Source: Candidatus Limnocylindrales bacterium (GTDB lineage Bacteria; Desulfobacterota; Binatia; UBA1149; CAITLU01). Taken from it: a stretch of 64,000 nt of DNA. Location: positions 62,001-126,000 of the forward strand of contig DATNBU010000045.1 of assembly GCA_035571835.1 (NCBI GenBank), read 5' to 3'. The notes under the pieces are model-generated. The model did no database searches. It was not told where the DNA came from and was given only the letters and a program-made list of their open reading frames with translations. The position numbers and the translations under genes were made by a program. Positions 18,421 to 27,253 of this stretch are shown here, one piece after another. How positions within the stretch are numbered: the stretch's first letter is position 1; each line of letters opens with the position of its first letter.

Positions 18421-19557
18421 TCAGAGATGGTCGCACTGGCCGCACAGCAGCTTCGGCTGGGACAGCTCGATGCTGCGCGATACGCCCTGGTCATCCGTGG
18501 CGAGTGCCACGGGCGGATCGAGCTTGGTGCCTTTCGCCTGATAGCAGCACTGGTGCAGGTCCGGCGGAGGCGTCCCGGCGCTGCCGGTCGCGGTGCAGTA
18601 GAGCGAGAATTTCTTGAGGTCGACGGTGCCGGCGGAAAGGATTTCGTCGCTGACGCTCAGACCTTCGGTCTTGACGAACTTCGTCGCGCTTACGTCTTTG
18701 ACCTGCCAGCACTGATAGTCGCTGGCGCCCGTGCACTCTGCCGAGCCCACCTCGGAATCCGTACCGGACGGACAGATGAAGCACTCCGGGTTGTCGTGGT
18801 AGGGCGCGTAGCTGCCGGCCGCGCACGAGCTGCAGGACCCGTCGCTTTCGAGCGTCGTTCCCGGCGGACACTGCGCGTACGACATCGTGTACAGCGAGCC
18901 AGTGCTCAACTGATTGGCGGCGAGGACGAGAATCGGTTTTTCCGTTCCCGAGCCTGGCGGCAGCGTGCAGATGATCTGGTCGTCGGCGTCGCTGCCTCCT
19001 CCCTGGTCGCACGTTTCTCCGCCGACGATGACCTGCTTCGACGAGCCGGTCGGCCCGAAATAGGTACCGTTGATCGTCAGGGTATTGCCGCCGTTGCGCG
19101 CACACTCGGTGACGCTGCTGCCGTCGGCCGCCGTCGTGCAGCCGATCACGCTCGTGATCTGCGGAGCGGCGTAGCTGAGAGCCGGCAAGTCGAGACTCGA
19201 CAAGCCCGCATTGTCGACGATGCGTACCGGAACGGACTTGCCGCTGCCGGGAGGCAGCGTGCAGACAACCTGCTGGGCGTCGGCAGCGGTGACGGGGCAT
19301 TCCGAGCCGCCGACGTAAACATGGCTGCCTACAGCGCTGAAATTGCTTCCCTGGATCGTGATCGGGATATTCCCGGCCGTCGGGCAGTCCGTCGTGCCGG
19401 TGCTTCCAACGGTGCAGCCCTGCACGGAGCTGATGTCCGGCGCCGCGTATGCGACCGACGCGGACAAACCGGCGAGCAGCAACGCTGTTGTGAGGAATGA
19501 GGTGGAACGTAGTGAGAAAGCGGACGTGCGATGCACGGAAAGGCAAAGGTTCGGCAT
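18421..19557 (-). CDS. Secreted protein with two IPT/TIG domains and Cys-rich C-terminus
   Basis: A 378-residue protein with a signal peptide (to about residue 39). Two Ig-like IPT/TIG repeats follow (about 40-130 and 132-230), each starting I(S/T)SV(Q/I)GCT and holding G(S/T)YFGPTGS- or GSNFSAVGS-type turns and a CTLPPGSG end. Next comes an EGF/GCC-like segment (CPPGTTLESDGSCSSCAAGSYAP) and a C-terminal domain (YQCWQVKDV to LLCGQCDHL) resembling C-terminal domains on other secreted proteins of such genomes. The start at 19557 gives the signal peptide. IPT/TIG domains usually bind carbohydrate or protein; the ligand is unknown. Confidence 0.8.
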   Translation of the reverse strand: MPNLCLSVHRTSAFSLRSTSFLTTALLLAGLSASVAYAAPDISSVQGCTVGSTGTTDCPTAGNIPITIQGSNFSAVGSHVYVGGSECPVTAADAQQVVCTLPPGSGKSVPVRIVDNAGLSSLDLPALSYAAPQITSVIGCTTAADGSSVTECARNGGNTLTINGTYFGPTGSSKQVIVGGETCDQGGGSDADDQIICTLPPGSGTEKPILVLAANQLSTGSLYTMSYAQCPPGTTLESDGSCSSCAAGSYAPYHDNPECFICPSGTDSEVGSAECTGASDYQCWQVKDVSATKFVKTEGLSVSDEILSAGTVDLKKFSLYCTATGSAGTPPPDLHQCCYQAKGTKLDPPVALATDDQGVSRSIELSQPKLLCGQCDHL

Positions 19558-19663
19558 TCGATTTCCCCGTGTGACTTGCCGCTCGATCGTGACCGATGAT
19601 TCGGTCTCCCTCGATCCGCGGGCCCGCGGAGTATGACGGTTCGGCTGCGTCTGTGGCAAGCCT

Positions 19664-21709
19664 TCAAGGCTCCAAATCGCGAAGGGCCGCAGCAATCGCA
19701 TCGCGATCCTTTTCATCGGCGGGCGCAGTGTCGAGGTAACCCTGCCATGCCCGGATCGCGTCGCGCCGCGCATCGGGCTGCCAGCGCGCGAGCTTCGAAG
19801 CAGCGAGACCGAGATTTTTTGCGACGTACCATGGCGGGGGCCACGGCCACTCGGCCGCAGCCTGGAGAAGCGCATCACGGGCCTTAACAAACATTTCACG
19901 GGATTCGCCGACCGCCATCGCACGATCGAGCAGCCAGACGCCGCGCGAATGAACGATTGCGCGATAATCCGTCAGGACGACATGTTCCCATGTGCCGGGC
20001 GGATAACGGGTTTCATCGGGACGGGCGTTTGCGGCAAGCGGCGCGAGCGTCGAATCGGACGCTACCGCGGAAATCATCTCCTCGCGGAAATCGCCCCTCG
20101 AAAGCACGTGAAGGCTGATTCCATCCGGAACCAGCAGGTAGCCCGCAGACCAGCTCGTATCGCCCTGTTTCACGCCCGGATAGACGTGGATCGAGCGCAC
20201 CGCGCGGTTCGCCTCGACGAACGACTTCATGTCGAACGCGTTCACCTCACGCGGGTGGTACATGCGTCCTGGAAATACGAGATCCGCGTGCTCCGTTCGT
20301 GCGCGCTCGATGTACCAGGGCTTGGTCATCATCTCCTGGTCGAGAACGATGACGTCCGCCCGCACGCCTTCGCACACCTGCACGTAGCGTGAGGCGTTGC
20401 TGATCAGGTCGCCGTACGTGAGCAGCAGCGCATTGGGTGGAAGGCCGGCGAGAATGGCGCGCCCATATTCTTCGACGAAGTGGTTCCGGCTCTCGTCGTG
20501 CGATGAAAAATTGGTCGCGAGCTGGATTGCAATGAGCGCGACCGCGGACGCCGTGACGATCACGCGTCCGATCTCGCTGCGCGCCGGAAGAAACGCCCGG
20601 AGGCGGGCGAGCCCGATGCCGGCAAGCACGAAGGCGACCAGATACGGCTGCTGCCAGAAGCGTGACGTGATTGCGCGATAGAACGGATCGCCCAGCGGGA
20701 GGTTCGCCATCAGTGCGAACACGCCGACGGAGAAAGTGAGGGCTGCGGCGAGGAGTGCGATGAAGCGACGTCCGGGCGCCGCAGCCGACGCGGGTCGCAG
20801 CAGTGCCACGACCACAAGCACCGGACCGATCCATAGCGAGCCGCTCGCGAACGATCCGGCGAACGCCGCAAGATGCTTTGCAAAGCCGAGCGCTCCGACC
20901 GGAGCATTGCCGCTGAGTCCGAACGTGCCGTAGTCGCGCCGGAGCAGCACGTCGAAGAAACCCGCGACGGTCGACGGATCACCCCACGACAGCGTCGTTG
21001 CATGCCGCGCCGCCAGCGGCAGGTACAGATACGGCAGCAGCCCGGCCACCGAGCAGGCGGCAAGCACCGCCAGCTTCCTGGGACGAAGAACATCGCCGCG
21101 CGAGACGATCCCCATCCAGGCAGCCACCGGAACACAGACCAGAACGAACGTGTGGTGGTTCGAAAGCCCGAGCCCCGCAGCAAACGCGATCAGCCTCGCG
21201 TGCCTGTCGTCCGGCGCTTCACTCCAGCGCAGCACGAGCCACAGCAGCAGCGCGACGAACAGGTTGTTCAGCGCGAAGACTTCGGCCTGCGTGGCGTACG
21301 TCCAGATGAGCGGCGAGAACGCGAAAAGAAGCGCGGCCGCCGCTGCTGCGGCAGTGTCCCTCGAGAAGCGCCGGACGATCGCGAACAGCAGCGTCGCCGC
21401 GCCGGCATCGCAGACCGCCGACAGCAGGTTGACGCGCCACGCGATCGAGCCGGACGGAAGCCACGTGAACGCGTGCGCGAGCATCGTGTAGAGCGGATAC
21501 CCCGGCGCATGCGCGACCCCGAGCTTCCATGCGACGAAGACGAGCTCGCCGGAATCGCCGCCGGAGACCGTCGGATGCAGCGTCCGGAGGTAAACTGTGA
21601 GGCACGCGAGGAAGATGACGAGTTGCACGTGGAATCCCGGGCGCCGTCTGACCTGAATCCAACGGCAAGTTCCAGCAGTTGCAGCCGGAGCTCCGACGGT
21701 GAACCGCAT
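19664..21709 (-). CDS. DUF2723 family membrane glycosyltransferase-like protein
   Basis: A protein of about 681 residues with roughly 11 membrane helices in the first 450 residues and a soluble C-terminal domain. The first loop reads HPTVSGGDSGELVFVAWKLGVAHAPGYPLY, the DUF2723 signature with the acidic residue expected of GT-C-type, PMT-like glycosyltransferases using polyprenyl-linked sugars. The start is uncertain: 21709 is chosen because longer forms would run into the divergent DUF2834 gene. A GTG near 21630, just before the first helix, is also possible. Confidence 0.85.
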   Translation of the reverse strand: MRFTVGAPAATAGTCRWIQVRRRPGFHVQLVIFLACLTVYLRTLHPTVSGGDSGELVFVAWKLGVAHAPGYPLYTMLAHAFTWLPSGSIAWRVNLLSAVCDAGAATLLFAIVRRFSRDTAAAAAAALLFAFSPLIWTYATQAEVFALNNLFVALLLWLVLRWSEAPDDRHARLIAFAAGLGLSNHHTFVLVCVPVAAWMGIVSRGDVLRPRKLAVLAACSVAGLLPYLYLPLAARHATTLSWGDPSTVAGFFDVLLRRDYGTFGLSGNAPVGALGFAKHLAAFAGSFASGSLWIGPVLVVVALLRPASAAAPGRRFIALLAAALTFSVGVFALMANLPLGDPFYRAITSRFWQQPYLVAFVLAGIGLARLRAFLPARSEIGRVIVTASAVALIAIQLATNFSSHDESRNHFVEEYGRAILAGLPPNALLLTYGDLISNASRYVQVCEGVRADVIVLDQEMMTKPWYIERARTEHADLVFPGRMYHPREVNAFDMKSFVEANRAVRSIHVYPGVKQGDTSWSAGYLLVPDGISLHVLSRGDFREEMISAVASDSTLAPLAANARPDETRYPPGTWEHVVLTDYRAIVHSRGVWLLDRAMAVGESREMFVKARDALLQAAAEWPWPPPWYVAKNLGLAASKLARWQPDARRDAIRAWQGYLDTAPADEKDRDAIAAALRDLEP

Positions 21710-21847
21710 TGCGGGCAACGCAGCCCAAGGGCCGCCGCCGTGGACCGGCTGCTTCCGTGGATGGAAACACACTGGTAGCGTGCCCAGAGGTCGCGCTCGG
21801 GTTGTCCGTTCCGGACCACGTCGATGCTGAGGCCAAAGAGGCACCGA

Positions 21848-22294
21848 ATGACCGGCTTGCTCATTCACGCGGTGATCGGACTCGGAACCGTCGCGATTTT
21901 CTTCTGGGCGAATGCCTACCTCTATCGACGCGACTGGCCTGGTTCATCCATGAGTCCCCTCGAGGCACTGTGCTACGTGCTGGCAATCGGTTCGGTCGTG
22001 GCCGGCTGGTACTTCAATACGAAGTACATGTTCACGTACCCCGCGGAAGGAAGCTGGGTACATTTCACGAAGATGCTGTTCGACAACCCCGCGGCCGGAT
22101 CCGTCGGTCAGGACATCATCATCACCAACGCCATCCTGTTTCCGATCTGGACGATCGTCGACGGCTCCCGCCACGGGCTGCGGCACACATGGATCTACGT
22201 GACGATGAGCATGTTCACGAGCTTCGGATTCGCGATGGGCCTTTATCTGGCCGCGCAGGAACGCCAGGTGCGCTGGCTCGCGAGGCCGCAATGA
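21848..22294 (+). CDS. DUF2834 domain-containing membrane protein
   Basis: A 148-residue protein with four hydrophobic segments. DUF2834-like features are the SPLEALCYV region, FTKMLFDNPAAGSVGQDIIITNAI and IWTIVDGSRHGLRH. The ATG at 21848 follows AAAGAGGCACCG; an in-frame ATG at 21824 is less well placed. The stop overlaps the ATG of the next gene (ATGA), so the two are translationally coupled. Function unknown; DUF2834 proteins often sit beside carotenoid or terpenoid-type oxidoreductases. Confidence 0.8.
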   Translation: MTGLLIHAVIGLGTVAIFFWANAYLYRRDWPGSSMSPLEALCYVLAIGSVVAGWYFNTKYMFTYPAEGSWVHFTKMLFDNPAAGSVGQDIIITNAILFPIWTIVDGSRHGLRHTWIYVTMSMFTSFGFAMGLYLAAQERQVRWLARPQ

Positions 22295-23898
22295 GCATGG
22301 AGGCCGAATACGACGTGATCGTGATCGGTGCCGGCCACAACGGCCTTGCCGCCTCGGCGCTGCTGGCCGGCCGGGGGTTTCGGGTCCTCTGTCTCGAGAA
22401 GAATGCGTACGTCGGCGGTATGGCCGGCACGCGCGAGATTCTGTCCGGCTGCCGCAACGACGTCGGCGCAAGCCTCCTGTTCCCACTCGCCAAGGGTCTC
22501 GAAGAGGAGCTCGAGCTGAAGCGGTACGGCGTCGAGTTCATCGACCTTCCAATCATGGCGACCAACCTCAACTCCAAGGCTTCACCGCCGGCGATCTTCT
22601 ACTCGAATCCGCTTCGAATGGCCGTCTATGTCCTTCGACATTTCGGAGTGCGCGCGATGGTCGGGTTCGTGCGCCTGATGGCGTTCTGCAAGTACCCCGC
22701 AAGCCTGATGCATCGTTTCACGCCGCGCAGCGTGCCGCCGACGCTGGCCGAGCTGCTGGCGGCCGCGCCGAACGCGGGCAGACGCCGGCAGATCGAGCTC
22801 GCGTTCAATGGCAGCGCGATGGATCTCGTCAATCGCTTCCTGCCGGACGAGAAACGCCATCGGACGCTGCGCGCGCTGGTTGCATTCGCCGCGGTGCAGT
22901 CGACCTACAAGGGGCCGTTCACGCCCGGAAGCGCGCTGTGCCTCGTCTACACGTTCGCGCAGAACGACGGCGGCGGTCTCATGCGCCGCGTGAAGGGCGG
23001 CATGGGATCGCTCTCGGAAGCGCTGCGCCGTTCGATCGAAGACAAGGGCGGGGAAGTGCGATTGAAGTCGCCCGTGCGCCGTATCCTCGTCGAAGACGGT
23101 CGTGCAGCCGGCGTCGAGCTGAAAGACGGCCGGCGCCTGACGGCGCGCGCGGTGGTATCGAACCTCGACAAGCCGGCCACGCTGTTCGGCCTGGTCGGCC
23201 GCGAGCATCTCGACGGCGACTCGGTGAAGCGGATCGAGAACATCGAGCACCGCGGTGCGTACGTGCACCTGCTCCTCAAGCTCCGCCGCCTGCCGGCCTA
23301 CGGCCCGCCGTTCGAGCACCTGAACGACGATTCGCACACGCACTTCAACACCACGCTGGTTCCGGATCCGCACCTCCAGCAGGCGAGCTTCGAAGCGTGC
23401 GTGCGCGGCGAGGTTCCCGAGAACCCGCCGATCGCGATCCAGATTCCGACGGTGATGGATCGCTCACTAGCGCCCGACGGATTCCATATCGCGACGACCT
23501 ACGGATTCTTCTTTCCGTGCGAAGCCGCGAGGGAAGACCGCGGTCGACTTCGCGACGAGATGGCCGAGAGAATCCTCGATCGCCTGAGCGAGTTCCTTCC
23601 CGACCTGCGCGAGTGCATCGTCGAGAAGGCGGTATTCTCGTCCGATCATTTTGCAACGATGCAGGGAGCGACCAACGGGGACTTCACGCACGGACTGATT
23701 CATCCGGAGCAGATGATCGGCGGACGACTGCTGATGGCCGGGTCGGCCCACGCCACTCCGGTCCCGGATCTGTTTCTGTGCGGAGCGTCCTGCCATCCCG
23801 GCCCGGGCGTCACGTTCCTGCCCGGTTACGGTGCGGCGTACGAGGTCGCCGCCGCGCTCGAACGTGCGCAGCGACCGGCGGCTCGTGCCGCGGCATAG
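22291..23898 (+). CDS. Phytoene-desaturase-like FAD-dependent oxidoreductase
   Basis: A 535-residue flavoprotein with an N-terminal Rossmann FAD motif (DVIVIGAGHNGLAASALLAGRG), then LEKNAYVGGMAGT, and a C-terminal FAD closure (DLFLCGASCHPGPGVTFLPGYGAA). The pattern fits the carotenoid desaturase/ketolase and PYROXD2-like group. The substrate may be an isoprenoid or another lipid; no phytoene synthase (crtB) is in the window. It overlaps the DUF2834 gene by 4 bp and is convergent, with a 5-bp gap, to the next minus-strand gene. Confidence 0.9.
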   Translation: MSMEAEYDVIVIGAGHNGLAASALLAGRGFRVLCLEKNAYVGGMAGTREILSGCRNDVGASLLFPLAKGLEEELELKRYGVEFIDLPIMATNLNSKASPPAIFYSNPLRMAVYVLRHFGVRAMVGFVRLMAFCKYPASLMHRFTPRSVPPTLAELLAAAPNAGRRRQIELAFNGSAMDLVNRFLPDEKRHRTLRALVAFAAVQSTYKGPFTPGSALCLVYTFAQNDGGGLMRRVKGGMGSLSEALRRSIEDKGGEVRLKSPVRRILVEDGRAAGVELKDGRRLTARAVVSNLDKPATLFGLVGREHLDGDSVKRIENIEHRGAYVHLLLKLRRLPAYGPPFEHLNDDSHTHFNTTLVPDPHLQQASFEACVRGEVPENPPIAIQIPTVMDRSLAPDGFHIATTYGFFFPCEAAREDRGRLRDEMAERILDRLSEFLPDLRECIVEKAVFSSDHFATMQGATNGDFTHGLIHPEQMIGGRLLMAGSAHATPVPDLFLCGASCHPGPGVTFLPGYGAAYEVAAALERAQRPAARAAA

Positions 23899-23903
23899 GG
23901 TCG

Positions 23904-25544
23904 TCAGCGTTTGCGCGCGCGCAGCTTGCCGTCGGAGTTCCTCGAAATGCTCTGCTCGTCGTAGCTGCCGTCGAAACAGGCGGCGTGTCGCACCTGCACC
24001 TGCGCGCGAAGCGGCAGGTTGAGCTGCGGCGTCGGCAGCAGGAGCTGGCCGCTCGTGAGACCCAGTCCCGCAGCCTTCATTGCAACACTGGCCTTACCAT
24101 TGCCGCCCGCCTGCAGCGTCATCGAGGTGATACCGCCGGCGAAGCCATACTCGTCCTTGTATTCGAAGCTGCCGTCGTCGAGACGGTGCCAGCACGGGAA
24201 GCCGAAATTTTGGCAGTAAAACCCACCCGGGATGATCGACTGGAAAATCAGGACCGGTGCCGGACCCGATTCGTCGAAAAGGCAGAACCCGACGTCATCG
24301 TCCACATCCGGACGGCCGAGGTCCAGGTCGAGAGTCTCCGCTCCCCTCTTGTACTGCCACCGAAGCTTGTCCCCGGAGCTGCTGTCACGCTTGTCGAGCT
24401 GCAGCTTCGTCGACGATTGCTCGATCTCGCCGCGGCAGTCGTTGCGCGGAGCGGCCACACAGCCGCCGGCTCCGTCGCAGATCGAGCAAACCGGGCAGTC
24501 GAGCTCCTGCTCGACGACGCAGCTTCCCGCACTGCAGACGGAAATGACCGTACAGGGATCGCCGTCGTCGCAAAGGGTCCCGTCGGGGTAAGGCGCGCAG
24601 TCGTCGCCCGTGCAGTGAGTGCACGAGTCGACGACACAGTTGCCGTTGTCCAGCACGGCGCAGCGGTAACCGAACTCTTCATAGTCGAAATCGGCGCAGA
24701 CCATGCCGCCCCACCCGTAGCCCGTGCCACTGCCGCTGTACCTCAGGCCGGACGCGGCCGCCTGTCCATGAAAGTCGTCGGCGTGGCAGACGCCCCCGGC
24801 GTTCGGCGTCGATACATCGAAGACGCCGCTCAGGCTGTCGATGGTTCCGACGTAACCGACGCTGCCGTCGCTGTGGTGCTTGAATGTGATCGTGCCGTTG
24901 TGCTGTTCGATGTCGGCTTCCTCCAGGAAGGGACCGAGATCCGTGTCGAGGTAACGCAGCCAGCGCCCGCTCAGATCGATGCAGGAACCGATCGGTGACC
25001 CATTGCCGCAGACGCCGCCGCTGCAGGTCTCACCGCTCGTGCATGTGTCGCCATCGTCGCAAGCAGAACCATCGACCGAAGGCGAGCAGACCAATGGTTC
25101 TCCACTGCAGCTGTAGCAGGGCTCGACCTGGCAGGACGCGTCGCAACCGTCGCCATCACTGCTATTGCCGTCGTCGCAGTCGCAGCGCGTGAGCAGCAGG
25201 TGGTAGTTCTGATACGTACCGGTGCAGTCGCCTCCGTAGAACTCGATACTGCCGTCGAGTGATCGCCCGTCGGGCAGGAGCCGGAACGTCAGCTCCGCGA
25301 TGCAAGGGGCACCGTTGGTGAAGGCGTTCACCTGGGAGCCGGAGAAGGTGCCGTCGAAGGGATAGGTCGGGTAGGGGTCGAGGACGATTTCGACCGAATT
25401 GCCGTCCTGTTGAATCTCCGCGAAAGGACCCCAATAAGAAGGCTCGATCCGCCAGCGTCCCGTAAGGTCGGCTGCCGCCGCGGGAACGGCAGTAGCGAGG
25501 GCAAGAACTACGATCAGGCCGCGAAGCTGGGGTCGTCCGGCCAT
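23904..25544 (-). CDS. Secreted Cys-rich mosaic protein with LCVYD-type C-terminal domain
   Basis: A 546-residue protein with a signal peptide ending ...VPAAAA (about residue 25). Two related beta-rich domains follow, starting DLTGRWRIEPSYWGPF (26) and DLSGRWLRYLDTDLGPF (190), an internal duplication. Between and after them are Cys-rich segments: a DUF4215-like DGNSSDGDGCDASC, DGSACDDGDTCTSGETC and DGTLCDDGDPC. Residues about 377-546 (23904-24416) form the C-terminal module shared with genes at 33428 and 55201: GDKLRWQY, DLDLGRPD, FCLFDES, FEYKDEYG, QVRHAACFDG. Function unknown. ATG 25544 is chosen for the signal peptide. Confidence 0.8.
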   Translation of the reverse strand: MAGRPQLRGLIVVLALATAVPAAAADLTGRWRIEPSYWGPFAEIQQDGNSVEIVLDPYPTYPFDGTFSGSQVNAFTNGAPCIAELTFRLLPDGRSLDGSIEFYGGDCTGTYQNYHLLLTRCDCDDGNSSDGDGCDASCQVEPCYSCSGEPLVCSPSVDGSACDDGDTCTSGETCSGGVCGNGSPIGSCIDLSGRWLRYLDTDLGPFLEEADIEQHNGTITFKHHSDGSVGYVGTIDSLSGVFDVSTPNAGGVCHADDFHGQAAASGLRYSGSGTGYGWGGMVCADFDYEEFGYRCAVLDNGNCVVDSCTHCTGDDCAPYPDGTLCDDGDPCTVISVCSAGSCVVEQELDCPVCSICDGAGGCVAAPRNDCRGEIEQSSTKLQLDKRDSSSGDKLRWQYKRGAETLDLDLGRPDVDDDVGFCLFDESGPAPVLIFQSIIPGGFYCQNFGFPCWHRLDDGSFEYKDEYGFAGGITSMTLQAGGNGKASVAMKAAGLGLTSGQLLLPTPQLNLPLRAQVQVRHAACFDGSYDEQSISRNSDGKLRARKR

Positions 25545-25624
25545 GACACAGCGATATGGGCTGGCGCGGGCCCCGTCAAGGCAAAGTCTCCGTCTGGCGG
25601 GCTCCGCCCGGGCCCCCGGCCACC

Positions 25625-27253
25625 TCAGATCTGTTCCGGCACGCTGCGGATAGCGCCGCACGGACATTCCTCCACGCATAGCCCGCAGCCTTTGCAGAAA
25701 TCGTAGTTGAACTGATAGCGCAGCCCTGGCCCGAGTTTCACGACCGCGTTGTCCGGGCAGACGCCGTAGCAGTTGTCGCATTCGAAGCAGTTGCCGCACG
25801 AAAGGCAGCGGCGCGCTTCGAACTGCGCGGTCTCTTCGTCGAGACCGCCGACGACTTCGTCGAACGTCGACTGGCGGCGAACGCTGTCGAGCAGCGGTGA
25901 CTTCGAGCGCGGGGCGTCGGAGTAGTACCACGTGTTGAGCTTGTCGTAGCCCGCGAGCTCGGGGGTCGCGGGATGGATCCACGTCGCGCCGCGCAGCCAC
26001 GCGTCGATGTGCCTGGCCGCAAGCTTGCCGTGACCGATCGCGACGGTGACCGTGCGCTCGCCGGGAACCATGTCGCCGCCGGCGAAGATGCCGTCGTGTC
26101 CCGTCATCATCCGGTCGCTCACCTTGACGACGCCGTCTTCGATCTGGAGACCGGGGACGCCGTCGAGAAGGGACAAGTCCACGTCCTGGCCGAGCGCGAG
26201 CACGACCGAATCGGTGCCGAGCGTTTCGAGCTCACCGGTTCCGACCGCCTTGCCGTTTTCGTCGAGGCGCATCTTTTCGATCGTGATCGACGCGTCGTTC
26301 GCCTGCGTGATCGTCGACAGCCATTTGACGAGGACGCCTTCGGCCAGCGCTTCCTCGAGCTCGAAATCGTGCGCGGGCATGACCTCGCGCGTGCGGCGGT
26401 AGACGATGACGGACTCTTCGGCCCCGAGCCTGCGCGCGGTGCGTGCGACGTCGAGCGCGGTATTGCCGCCGCCGTAAACCACGACGCGCCTTCCGAGCAG
26501 CGGCTGGTCCCCGGTCTCCATGCTTCGAAGCACCGCCACTGCGTCGAGCATTCGTGCCGCGCTGCCGGCCGGAATGTAGGCCCGTTTTGCGATATGCGCA
26601 CCGACCGCAAGAAACACCGCATCGAACGCGCCGCGCTCTTTGGCCTCGAGCACGTTCGTCACCTTCGAGTTCAGCTCGAGCGTGACGCCGAGATCGGCAA
26701 TGCGGTCGATCTCCGCGTCGAGGACGTCGCGCGGCAGGCGATACTTCGGAATTCCGAAGCGCATCATGCCGCCGGCAAACGGTCCGGCGTCGCGGATCGT
26801 GACCGAATGGCCGGCTCGGGCCAGCTGGTACGCGGCCGACAGCCCGGAAGGACCCGCGCCGACAACCAGCACGCGTTTGCCGCTGAACGTCGCCGGCTGT
26901 TCGAATCGCCAGCCGCGGCGCAGCGCTTCGTCGCCGAGGAAACGCTCGGTCGCGTTGATGCCGATCGCCTCGTCGAGCTGTCCGCGATTGCACGCGGTTT
27001 CGCACGGGTGGTAGCAGACGCGGCCCATCACAGCGGGCATGGGATTGTCGACGGTAAGCTGCTTCCATGCGCTGTGGTAATCGCCGGCTTCGGCGTGAAA
27101 CAGCCAGAGCTGCACGTTCTCGCCGGCGGGGCATGCGTGATTGCACGGCGGGAGACGGTCAATGTACTCGGGCCGCACCGTTCGCCACGTGCCGGTGTGG
27201 TTCGCAAGGCTCGACCCGGGATCCAGCGTGATCGCGAAAGGCTTGCGCATCAC
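25625..27253 (-). CDS. GltD-like NADPH/FAD oxidoreductase fused to 2[4Fe-4S] ferredoxin (2-oxoacid:ferredoxin oxidoreductase operon)
   Basis: A 542-residue fusion. The N-terminal Fe-S region has CNHACPAGENV and CYHPCETACNRG; an FAD Rossmann motif VVGAGPSGLSAAYQLARAG is near residue 130, an NAD(P)H motif VVYGGGNTALDVARTARRLG near 265, and a closing GIFAGGDMVPGERTV. The C-terminus (about 480-542) has two [4Fe-4S] cluster motifs (CFECDNCYGVCP and CKGCGLCVEECPCGAI) like the delta subunit of pyruvate synthase. It overlaps the beta-subunit gene by 4 bp. It probably passes electrons between the ferredoxin of the complex and NAD(P)H. Confidence 0.93.
   Translation of the reverse strand: MMRKPFAITLDPGSSLANHTGTWRTVRPEYIDRLPPCNHACPAGENVQLWLFHAEAGDYHSAWKQLTVDNPMPAVMGRVCYHPCETACNRGQLDEAIGINATERFLGDEALRRGWRFEQPATFSGKRVLVVGAGPSGLSAAYQLARAGHSVTIRDAGPFAGGMMRFGIPKYRLPRDVLDAEIDRIADLGVTLELNSKVTNVLEAKERGAFDAVFLAVGAHIAKRAYIPAGSAARMLDAVAVLRSMETGDQPLLGRRVVVYGGGNTALDVARTARRLGAEESVIVYRRTREVMPAHDFELEEALAEGVLVKWLSTITQANDASITIEKMRLDENGKAVGTGELETLGTDSVVLALGQDVDLSLLDGVPGLQIEDGVVKVSDRMMTGHDGIFAGGDMVPGERTVTVAIGHGKLAARHIDAWLRGATWIHPATPELAGYDKLNTWYYSDAPRSKSPLLDSVRRQSTFDEVVGGLDEETAQFEARRCLSCGNCFECDNCYGVCPDNAVVKLGPGLRYQFNYDFCKGCGLCVEECPCGAIRSVPEQI

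Noticed and set aside
21268..21864. Possible zinc-ribbon (CPQCG) small protein upstream of the DUF2723 gene
   Set aside because: A single CxxC in a frame that otherwise becomes Ser/Arg-rich and overlaps two better-supported genes.
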